Positions 32,942 to 43,405 of a stretch of DNA of 64,000 bases are shown piece by piece. Location of the stretch: NCBI GenBank assembly GCA_964036155.1, contig OZ038422.1, forward strand, positions 58,923,201-58,987,200, read 5' to 3'. The notes below the pieces were generated by a model that worked only from the letters and a program-made list of their open reading frames with translations, searched no databases and was not told the DNA's origin. Source of the stretch: Diploscapter coronatus (taxonomy: Eukaryota > Nematoda > Chromadorea > Rhabditida > Rhabditidae). The translations under genes were made by a program, and so were the position numbers. Each line of letters starts with the position of its first letter. The stretch's first letter is position 1.

Positions 32942-33739
32942 CTTTCTGCTTGATTTGCCTGGAATTTCAGAGTTCAGTTAAAAAATCAAAATAATTTACA
33001 AATGGCGATAAGCAGAGATTCAAAATTGTTAGACTCTTTGGAGATCTAGCGAATTGTTGAATGAGTCTTTAGAAATTTTTATGAGAAGAAGGATATTTTT
33101 GTTACAAGAAAAGTAAAACAAGTACTTGTAAAGAGATTTGATCTTGTTGATCTGCTTCTGCTGATTTGTGTCGACGTCGGCAATGGCCTTGACGGCTTCC
33201 CGCAGTTGCTCGATCCCCGCCTCCAACTGGCGCAGATTCGCGTTCACTTCTGCGCTGTTCCCTTTCTCCACACTGAATTCAACAAGAAATGCTTACTGAT
33301 AAACTTTTATTTGGAAACATGAGATAAAAATCGTGATTCTGAGCAGTGAAAGGACAAATATGATCCAAAGAAATGTATATTCGATTATTTTTTCATAAAT
33401 TTGCTGTACATTTCAACTAGAATTCAAACTCATCTTGACACTGCTGCTGGTTTTTCTCAAGCAAATAACGCTCGTTTCATTTTGAATTTGCACATGAAGA
33501 AGGATATTTCTTGAGAATATTTCCAGCTTTTAAAACAATCTTATGATTATCACTTTCACATTCATTTTTTTTCTTGGAAATTCAACAGATTCAGGAAAGA
33601 AAAAAACTCACGAAGTGGTTGCGTGCAGGAGATCGAGGTAGATTTTGTCGAGTTTGGCGAGACAAACCGCTTCTGGCTGGAGATTGGCAGTCGACACAGC
33701 AGAGAAGGCTGACAGGGCAGGCGTGCTGCCTGAGCTCAT
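32859..33739 (-). CDS. Mediator subunit MED9-like protein
   Basis: Three exons, minus: 33612-33739, 33126-33272, 32859-32958; phases close, 124 aa. The C-terminal half is one long helical hairpin: VNANLRQLEAGIEQLREAVK, then QQKQINKIKSLYKQIKQK and DELIESFKQS. This resembles the Med9 domain (PDSPEVHQDLNALK ... LREQVRTKNELLQKYK in human). In metazoans MED9 belongs to the middle module of Mediator, which links activators to RNA polymerase II. The final 13 residues follow the frame over the RABIF start to a TGA at 32859-32861. It is first in the apparent operon. A short coiled-coil protein of another family is the alternative, because small helical hairpins are hard to tell apart by eye. Confidence 0.65.
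32959..32967 (-). promoter_or_regulatory. possible shared cis/trans splice acceptor
   Basis: The acceptor AAATTCCAG on the minus strand ends at 32959. Cis-splicing from the donor at 33125 gives MED9 exon 3. The first ATG in that exon (32941) is the RABIF start. Leader trans-splicing at the same AG would therefore make a monocistronic RABIF mRNA. Confidence 0.5.
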
Positions 33740-34750
33740 AGAAATCTTCACAAAACTGAAAATTCAAAGAAAATTAGTAAAAAAATTAAGAAAGTTTCGA
33801 AGAACACGGCCTTATGAACCTTATGCAGAGGGTGCAAGTGAAATTTCCGTTTTAGACAAAGTTATAAAGTATTTTTTCGAGAAATCTCTCATGTCTGAGT
33901 AGCTAATACAAAAAACTGCATGAAAAACGGATCAGTGTAACCAAAGATATGAATTTCTGAAGACGACGATTCGAAAACCCCCTTTTGTTAGTAGAATTTC
34001 GCAAGAAAAGCGTGCCTTGTCTTTGCAATGAATAGAGCAAAGGCTATTTCAAAAGGAGAACGGTTTGTAAGGACGTTTGTCTGAATTTCTTTGCTTGTTT
34101 CTGGAACATTCTGAAGTTTCTATGGGTTTTTATCATTCCCAAAATGATAGGTCACGCCCATTCTGCCAATTTGAGCGCAAAAATCCATCACCCAAAACGA
34201 ACATATTTTCACTGTACAAATTCGACTTATAGGCAGACATTTTGCGCTGATTTTTTGCATAGGATCATTTCATTAGGTTTATCGTCGGAATAGATGGTAC
34301 CATTTGAGACATATTGGGCGTTAAGGGTACTTTCTTCCTAAATTCTCTGTTTAAAACTACACGCTTCTTTTACCAAAAACACATTTTTGCAAGATAGCGG
34401 AACTTGGAGATTCTATTTATAATCTGCGAAATTGCTTAATTGAGTTTTCAAACATTAATCATCCTAGCACGATATAGAGAAATAACGTTGTTCGAATGGA
34501 GAGCACAGAGCATATCTTCTTTCCTTCTACTCAGATAACGCTATATCTCAATAATTCAAATAGAACGAGCAAAATGAGAATTCGTCCATAAATTTTACGT
34601 AGCCAGCTAACTATTATTGAGTATTTCGGCAATTAAATCAGAATACTGTGACCACACAATATGAAGAAAACCTTGAAAATTATTTTCAGCATTACACAAA
34701 TGGAATTAAAATATTTATTTACAAACTAACTCAAACTACATTTCAAGAAG
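33740..34750. other. intergenic, MED9 operon promoter side
   Basis: About 1 kb between the operon start and the chemoreceptor stop; AT-rich, no coding exon recognised. Confidence 0.5.
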
Positions 34751-37700
34751 CTATTCAACCTTAGAAATGCTCTTTATAGGTACAACGGGGGTGAGGTTTC
34801 TTCTTATCGCGATTATATTTCTATTCATTGAATCCTTATTCGAATTAATTAGACCAAGTTTGATCAATATTTTAATCAAGACCTTTCGATATGGTCGAGT
34901 AAGAATAATCAATAATGAAGTTGCAATTATTGAGTGAAGTGAAACCATTAATTCAACTATGGATGTCATATCTTAATTTTACAGTAAATTATGCGAAATT
35001 ATAAAAAAAAATTTCGTGTTACAAAGAGTCGCTCCTTTGGCAAAATGTTCTGAGAAGATAAATAGTGTGAGGGCAAAGAATACTGATATGACATATGTAA
35101 ATGACACTGTAAGAAACTGAAAATAATTTTAATAGTGGAATGTTTTCGTTGATTTTTTATGAAAATTTATAAAATAACTACTTTTGACAAATTAGCGTTG
35201 ATAAACGTATCTCTTTCACATACTTTCGCTCAAAATAGATACTCCATTATTTTTGAGATGACTCTTGTCTATGTCTAGCGAAAAGTGCGTTGTGAATCCT
35301 TTCCACTGACTCTTTTATTCTTTTCCACTATCACCCTTTCATTTTCATTTGTGGTTCACACCAATCAGTGTCTCTACGCTCCTCGCTAGACGCGGCTCAT
35401 TTCATAGATATTGAGAGTGCTATTTGGTGGCTACTTTTAAAAATTAACGTTTTCGATTTCTAACCTGAACAAACATCGACAAAATTGCATTTCGCTGAGC
35501 CTGGATGGTTCTCTGTGAGAGATGAGTAGAATTTTTCGAATTTGGTGCTATAATCATAAAAATGTGAACAATCACAATGCTGCATAATATAAATCCTGCA
35601 CAAACACCTAGATTACCAATTAGTACCATTAATTTGAAATATGGCTAAATTTTAAAGATTTAGGTGCTTTTTTAATATTTATAGGGTATAAATTATCATT
35701 GGATTCATGTGCTGAAATTTATTTAGAAATGTTGAGTGTTGAATTTAATTATTAATGCATATAAAATAAACCTGTGTGATATAACTTACTATCATTTCAA
35801 AATTGTATATTGCGACGTTTGGAACATTGACTAAACAAACCGCATCCGGATAATACTGAAATTATTGTCACTATTGAACAGATGAAAATTTCACACACGA
35901 TAGTGCATCTGGCACATGAGTGTTAAGCAGAGAAGCGATAGAAATAGCTTGGAAAGTTTTGCAGATCCTCGTGGGAAAAAGAAAAGAGACTAGAGAGCAC
36001 CGTATATCGTGTGAAGATTTGAATAATATTGTTTAACAATTTCTTAGTTTTTAGGTGGCAACAACAATGTTGCATATTCTTTCCAACTCACTTTCACACG
36101 AGCCCTCACCTTTCTTTCCCTTCGCACATTCATTCTTCCATTTTTTGACATCTCCTCTCTCTCTCTCTGCGGAGATGCATACTATTTCTCGAGGGCTGAG
36201 CCTGAGAGAGGAGATATGCCAAATGTTTCCAACATCGATGTCATGTTGTGACGTAGAATTAATATTTTATTTTAAACAAAATTTACCTGTTTTAGATACA
36301 TCATGAGATCGTCTCCAGTTAAATTGAAGAACGATGAAGATACTACGCAGCCTCCTATGAGTCCACATACTAAACATATTATGAATAACTTTACAAAAAC
36401 TTCGGGTATTACGAATATCTGCAATTTTAAAATTTCATAATCAGAAAAGGAGAACAGTTTAAGCTACACAATCCGATCTGCATAGCTTTTTATGTCGATA
36501 ATAAAACGTGAGAGCAATTATTGCCAAATTCCAGACATGTAATGCGATCATTGGTCCCTGAAATACTTTTCAGGGGTGTGCAGAACGCGTACTCGGAATT
36601 CCGACATTTCTTTCTTTTCTCCATGAGCTCACTCTCTATCTCCCACGAGCCTCTCGTCGGTATTCCGAGTGAGGTGAGCAGAAAAGGGAAGAAAGAGGAA
36701 GTGAGCCTATGAGGAAAAGAAAGATGCCGGAATTTCGCACATCCCTAATATTTTTCATCACACTTGGTTTACCACACGCAATATACCTACCAAACACTTT
36801 CAGGGAAAAGGTTTTCCCTGAAGTTCCTCCAGAAGAACGGAACTGTAAGAAACACGCGAAAACTGGTTCTCCCGATTTTCCTCAGTTTTTTCACCAGAAA
36901 ACTTCGAAGGAAAGTTGAGGGAAACCTTCCCCCGTTCTCCCAATTGGGGAACATTTCTTTGAGTACGGAATAGAGGAGAATATTTCAAGAGGAGAAAGCT
37001 TTAATTAGAGGTTTCACGGGTAATACGATAAAAGATATATTCGAATTCTTCGAAAATAGCTAGGAAAGAAAGACGATTTTTGTACTTTTACCATGATAAA
37101 CTGCGCTGGTATTAATGATCCTTGCAAGCCATTAGTTTGAAATCCGAACACTAAAATTGAATTTTAATTCTTAATTAAATAAATTCATATATTAAAGAGC
37201 CCGTTCAGACTTTGTTCGCCTGAGATGAGCATGCCGAAATAGGGTTGTTCGTGAAAAGTCAGAGAAATACCCGCACTTTGCGATCTCTCGACGAACGTTA
37301 TTTCGCCATGTTCGTCCTAGAGCGAACACAGTCTGAACGCGCTCCAAGGCGGCGTCTTTGAGATGCTTAGACAAGGGATGATCAGTTGACAAAAGCGTTG
37401 CCTTTTTAGGTGGGTTTTTGGTGGTATCTGACCACACTCTACTTGAAAATGGCGATTTAGGGCTTTGTTCGTGGTTATGCACACTTGCTGGTACTACTGG
37501 TCATCCCCTCTCATTAGCTAGATGATTAGATGATTTTTTGCAGACTCTGTTCTTAAATCTCTTTTTGGTCATTCTTTGAGAAAATTAATTACTTGGAAAT
37601 AAAAAAACTAAATTTCCCAATAAGTTTATCGATATATCGGCGAGTGTTGTGGATATTTGTACTGCCAAAATAAAATATTTGTAGTCCTTCATAGTATTTG

Positions 37701-37824
37701 GCGATTTCGTCAAGATCAATGCGACAGATATGGCAGATAATGTCAATGATATGAATCCACACGTCCTTTGCATCGGAAATAACCAAGTCGATGGGGTTAT
37801 TGAGAAGTTGGAATTGTCGCACAT
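34751..37824 (-). CDS. nematode 7TM chemoreceptor (SRH/SRI-type)
   Basis: Seven exons, minus: 37593-37824, 37092-37150, 36287-36418, 35790-35855, 35465-35644, 35023-35116, 34751-34971; phases close, 327 aa. About seven hydrophobic segments are visible: CGFISLTLSAISVALIL, FILAVQISTTLADISINLLG, LFIICLVCGLIGGCVVSSS, VLIGNLGVCAGFILCSIVIV, VSFTYVISVFFALTLFIF and LMVSLHSIIATSLLIILT among them. The cytoplasmic SPNTMKDYKYF after TM1 and the TRPYRKVL after TM7 are typical of the Srh/Sri/Str/Srd superfamily. These are ciliated-neuron G-protein-coupled chemoreceptors in C. elegans. The first ATG gives an N-terminus with an N-glycosylation site (NFS). Introns 1 and 2 each hold a foldback element. The subfamily is uncertain. 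Confidence 0.82.
36572..36746. mobile_element. nested foldback element in chemoreceptor intron 2
   Basis: Outer ends AGGGGTGTGC (36572-36581) and GCACATCCCT (36737-36746) are inverted repeats; pairing continues with AATTCCG and CTTTCTTTTC. Inside, ACTCGGAATTCCGAC (36591-36605) pairs with GTCGGTATTCCGAGT (36656-36670), so one foldback seems to sit within another. Confidence 0.65.
37197..37344. mobile_element. foldback MITE in chemoreceptor intron 1
   Basis: The left end GAGCCCGTTCAGACTTTGTT and the right end read back GAGCGCGTTCAGACTGTGTT are inverted repeats with few mismatches. No clear target-site duplication. Confidence 0.7.
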
Positions 37825-40259
37825 CTCAATCTCAGGCTCCTTTTAGAAACAATCTAAAATAAGCGTAATAGATATTTAGGCTTAAAATTATGATGAATTT
37901 CGACGAATTAAACATGTCGATGAAATTATCATCCAGAAAATGAATGTCATACTTGGGAATGTGCTCCGTTAAGCTCTATCCTTTGCATTAACATTTGAAA
38001 TATTTTTCGAAAGTCGTGAATTATTAATCATTAGAAGGGAAACTCAAAATAATAACTTTATATAAGGTTTGCGCTTTCGGTGTTATATTAAAATTCCCCA
38101 GACAATACTGCTAGCAGATGGTTTCTTAGGAAAGACCAAAAGGACTCAGATTTAAAGCTAGAACTATTGCGCAAGTTACTAAAAATCAATTAGCAACGTA
38201 AGCAAAAATCCTTCTGTTCAATATTAAAAATTTTATTATATTATAAATGTTAGTTTGTTTAAAATTTTAAAGTTATTTTTGAAATAACTGATTGCATATA
38301 TATGGATTTTATTGCGCTTAAAATGTGAATATCGATGTTCAATGCTTTATACAAAAATGTCTTTTTGAAAATCCACAATTAATTGAACAGAATATTTATA
38401 ATTGAACCAATTCAAAATTTATGAATGCTATGCAATGGAATAACGGTATGGTCAAATATCAAACTCAGAATTATCGAACATTTTAGGTTCCACAATTCAA
38501 GATCTAAATTTAAACAAAAAAATCATAAAAGTCAACGTAATCCCATAAGATTGTGATTTCAATGCAAATTTTACCTAATCATTAAAATTTTTTTTTAAAA
38601 TTATCACGTCAAAGAGAATATATGGAGTTATAAAAAATATATTAGAGATTATAGAATATTCTAACAAGCTATAATATGAAGATTTTTTAAAATTGAAATT
38701 CCTAAATATGTTTTATAGCTTAAACTCGTGCGACCACAAAAACGTATGCCTTAAAGACCTTTCAATTACAGTAGCAAAAACGTCTGCACTTTATTAATTT
38801 CGAATTTTCGACAAAAACTAAACAGATGTTTGAAAGGAAAAAGTGCAGAGCGTTATTTAAGTTATTCGAATTTAGAATGTTATAAGCTTTTCGAAATTAT
38901 TAAAACACAAAATCAAAGTAAGAGTCATATATCTAAATGCCTTGTGCTTTCTGGGAATTTAACATTTAATAATCTCGAACTGTTTCAGACTTTAAAATTG
39001 ATTCAGCAGGTGTTTAAAATCTCACTTTTTCAAACGTAATAGAAATTTCGAGAACCACATGCATGCAAAATTCGAACATAAATAATGATTTCTACATCTA
39101 GTTTTTCTTCTATTTACATAATCAGAAATTTCAAGCTAACTAAGCGTTGTCAAAAAGTCCTGAAAATTTGGCAATTTTATAGCCAAATGAATGATGAAAC
39201 GTGATCAAGTTGGTCATCATATTAGTCAATAATATTTATCACATCATCTTATTGGAATAAAAAAATTTTTTGTTCGAATGAAATAGCCTAGGTAGATCAA
39301 CGAAATGAACAAGTTTTCGCGGCTCATAAAATCTCCGCGAGCGAACGCACACTCCCTGATCTATTTTTGACCAAAGTTCACTTCTATGAGTGGTTCATCG
39401 AATCTGATGGTACTTTTTTGTGTCCATCCATATTGGAGGGTACTTGTTTCACATTTTTGGAGTTTCAGATGATTATTCCTTGAACAAAAGCGAAAATGCC
39501 AGGAGTGGAGTTTGCGGTCCCTAAAAATGGAAGTGAAGTGCAAAAATGAAAGAATAAAGAGGAAAATAATGATGAAAAGTGGCTAAACTTATCTTCTTTT
39601 AAAATTTTTATTATTTTAGGAAATCTCGCCAAATTCATTTTCACGAAAAATATTGGAATTCCGTATCGGAATATATTTCTACCACTTTTATTCATTTGTA
39701 AAAATATTCTTCACTGACAAATTTATTTTCAACAAGAATGAAAAGTTTTACAAATTTGAAGGTAAAAAAATAATAAATACTGCGCGAATACGAAGTGTCA
39801 AGAATATTTTGTTACGAGAAAAATTCGTGATATCGAAAATCGAGCTAGAAACAGAACCTCTAAGAAGCACTCATAAGGAAAAGCAACATAAAAGCTCAAT
39901 TAAAATTAAATGAACAGGAGATAAATGAAAAGATCGACTTCCACTTCTTCATTAACTATCAAATTGAATCTTCAGAAAACAAACGATGTCGTAAGTAGTT
40001 GCTTCAAAATAATAGCAGAATGAAATGCTCATGAAACATCGAGATGAAAATGCGAAAGTGTAACACACAAGCTTACAAATAAAATATGCAATATGGAATT
40101 TATGCTATCTGAGAAGTAGTAAGTAGAGTAACGATAAAGGGTAGATTGTAAAGTAGCCATCATAAATGTTCATATTTTGGTGGAATAATATGGAGAAGAG
40201 ATGGTAGATTTTGTGTGACGCCTACATTTCAATCGGCAGTTTGGCGAAAGGAAGAATAT
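37825..40259. other. AT-rich intergenic region
   Basis: 2.4 kb between the chemoreceptor start and the annexin stop. Very AT-rich. Open frames at 38830-39039 and 39653-39913 (+) are lysine/phenylalanine-rich without splice or family support. No RNA gene was recognised. Confidence 0.5.
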
Positions 40260-43200
40260 TTATGCGAATTCCCTGTTGCCGTGCAGAATCTGCAGCAGAG
40301 TGTCGCGGTACGTGCCAGATGTTTCGGACTGAAATGAAATCATTTGTAAATAATTAAAAAAAAAAAAAAAGCTACCTTAACAGCCTCTGCAAGCGACTTA
40401 TTGTACAACTTCAGGTACTCTTCCTGAATCAACGTCAGATCGACCTCGGAACGGGTCACAATCGCTCGAATTAAGTCGTTGTCCTTCGTGCCGAGACCCT
40501 GTAAATTGTTATTTTAAAGAATTTACGAATTTTTTCGATTTATTTTTGGGCCTTCTAGATTTGTTCCTTGATTTTTTCTTACATCTCCTCTGCTCCTATG
40601 TTACCCCATTCAAATAGTCAGTGACAAACTCAGAGATGATAATTTCTGGAATATCTTTTTCCCCAGATAATAATCGAATTGAATGAAAAGATAATTAAAC
40701 TTTAGATTTCATCATGAAATTTGAATAGTATCTTATTTTTCATCAAGATTTTTCTAGTTTCGCTACTTATGATATTCTTCAAGAAGTATCTCGTTTTTCT
40801 TCTAAATCGTACCTTCATAGCGGCATAAATCTGTGAAGCAAAGAATGCTTGCTTGTCGGAGGAAGCACGGACGATGGCCAGGTAAGAGGCAGCCAGGTCG
40901 CCCTTGAATTCTTTGTTAATAGCCTTCTCGAGCGGACCGCCCGACAGACGCTCGTATTCCGCGAAGATCTGAACACGAACATATTTAACTTGGAAATCTT
41001 AGATTTTCATCAGAATTTTATCAAGTTCATGAGTAAAGAAGTGCTTATGAAGCTTCGCTCTTGATTGTGATTTGCATAATTCAATTAAATCTACGAAATT
41101 CAGGAGTAAGTTTGGTCTTTTAGAATATATGTGAAATTTGTTATCTACTACAATTTATATTTGCATTTTCGAGTTTCTATTTCGAATTCACACAATATTC
41201 GATCCAGTCGGAAAAATGATCTAATGAGTATCGATGTATCTGCGCAATGTTTGCTGCCAAAATGAGAGTCATTCATGCAAGTGAGAGTGAGTGAAGTACA
41301 TCCTCTCTTCATGTTTGTATTGCTTACCTTCCTGAGCTGTTTCTGATTCCGCGTGGCGAGAATTTTCAGGAAATTCGAATGCTCCTCCTTGGCCGACAGT
41401 TTGCCTTTCCCATCGGCGTACAGACGCACTGCGTCCTGAAAATACACATTCATTAAATGAAATTGGAAATAAAAATATCCACGATAATTTCTCACTAACA
41501 GTAGAATTATGAGAATGTAGTGTTTAGAGTGCGGAAATACAGGTGCTCACATCACCGTTTCTGCTGCCTCTTCGCGTCCCAGGTATTACGTTATAAAATG
41601 CACACAAGCAAGGGAAACAAAAAGCGGCATATTCACTGTCGCAATAGAGTATCAATTTATCTCATTTCTTTTCCGCTCTCCGTCATTTTTATTCTTTCCC
41701 GTTCTCGTCTTGCGCTAGGATGAAAAACGATGAGGCCAGAGTACAGGAAATGAGTTGACTGGTGATAATTTAATTTTAAAAATTAGCGAAAAACTAATCG
41801 CTTGTCGTAGATTCGAATTATAGAAAATTATTGGAAAGAGCATGTCTTTGAAAAATTCAATTTTTATAAACGTTGAAAAATGGCTTACATCGTGAGCGGC
41901 AGCATCGTTGGTGTCCTGGCTGGCATCCCTGCTGCCATCCACCAGATTCACCAACAGCTCTTTGAATTCGCCGGAAGTCTCGCTGGCGACCTAAGTTCAG
42001 ATCTTCATGTATAAAATTATTTAATTATAATATATCAGAGAATAAAGTAGTTTTTTTTAATGAAAAGTGAATAGTGAAAAATTGAATTTTAGGTTGATCT
42101 TCACGAAAGGGAAAATTCGATCGTAAGATTTGTTGTCATAGAATAGTATCGTGTAGTGGATTTTTAAATAAAACAAAATTGAAGAAGGAAATTTATGAAA
42201 CAAAACGAGCTGCTAATCACCTCCTTGTCGAGCTGCTTGTTGTACTCCCTCTCATAAGCAGCTCTGATGGCTCTCAGCTGGTCGGGGGTTCGCGAGCAGA
42301 TGATCTCGATCAGAGTGTGCTCGTCGGTTCCCAGTCCCTAAACGGCAATTCATCATTAGTTTGTACCAGTTCAGAATCTCTTCACTAATGTGTCAGTCTC
42401 TGCAATAATTCGAAGAATCACTCTAATTGCATGTTGTCGCGTGAGGAAAAGAAAATGCGAAAGAATGCGATTGATTAGGAAATTGAAGGTTGTGACGAAT
42501 GGCGAGATAATGAATGAGTAAACTTTTCAATGAAAAGGAGAAGATAATCAATGAGAATAGAAACAATTTTCCGAATTGAATCAAGTAGAAGAAGTCATTT
42601 GTGCAATTAGCTTATCCCTTCCCAATTTTACCCTCCAGTATTGAAGTATCCACCCCGAGTTATGAGTCCCCATGAAAGGTTGAAACTATTACCAAAATGC
42701 ATTTCTAAATTGATATAGTTTCCATCTATCTAAAGGGGAAAGTGTACCTTCATGGCTCCTCTGAGCTGCTTGACGTCGTACTCTAGAGGAGTGTCCATTA
42801 AGGCGAAGACCAGCTTCTCCATGTCCCCGGAGAACTTTTTGTCCAACGCGGCCACGATGTCCTTGCCGTACTTCGTATTGTACGGCTCTCTCAGCTGAAA
42901 AATCACAAGCTTGGAGACAATATTTCCTGAGTTTTTTTTAGAAAATTTCAAGATGATAGAAATTTCAGATAACATAAAATAGAAACATATATTTTAAAAT
43001 TTCTCTGGCAATTGAAGTGTACAGATCTGTGAGTTCCGATCTGCGCACTTCCCTTGTGAAACTCATTTCTTTCGTGTGTATAGTTTCATCTAAGTTTCTT
43101 CAATGGGTTCTTTTCTTTAAAAAAGTGAATGAATCTACCAGTTAGTGGGACCAAATTGCACTAATTCGAAAAATGTAATGATATTTGAGAATTTAAACTT

Positions 43201-43405
43201 TTATACATTGCATTCTTTCCTATATATTCCTAATTAGAGTTCAAAAACTCGTACTCACCATCTGCCTTTGTTTGTTGGAGATGGAGGCGAGCATGTAGGC
43301 GACATCCTCCTTCTTGCCGTCCCTCAGCAGTCTGTCGATCTTCTCGGCCCAGGCCACGGGGTTGAAGTCCCGATTGTCCAGAATCGTGGCATAAGGAGAG
43401 TTCAT
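40260..43405 (-). CDS. annexin
   Basis: Eight exons, minus: 43259-43405, 42748-42894, 42221-42337, 41889-41990, 41328-41435, 40813-40968, 40376-40498, 40260-40328; phases close, 322 aa, the usual annexin core length with a very short N-terminus. Four annexin repeats of about 70 aa are seen. Type II calcium loops are clear in repeats 2 and 4 (MKGLGTDEHTLIEI and MKGLGTKDNDLIRA). Repeat 1 has DGKKEDVAYML, and repeat 3 has DGKGKLSAKEEHSNFLKI, both without the GLGTDE loop. Acidic cap residues such as the D of LVDG, and repeat helices such as YEREYNKQLDKEVASETSG, are present. Annexins bind acidic phospholipid in a calcium-dependent way. It corresponds to the nematode NEX family; which member is not resolved. 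Confidence 0.92.

Noticed and set aside
38830..39913. Plus-strand 69-aa and 86-aa frames in the AT-rich intergenic region
   Set aside because: Composition follows the local AT bias (K, F, I, N) and no splice sites fit.
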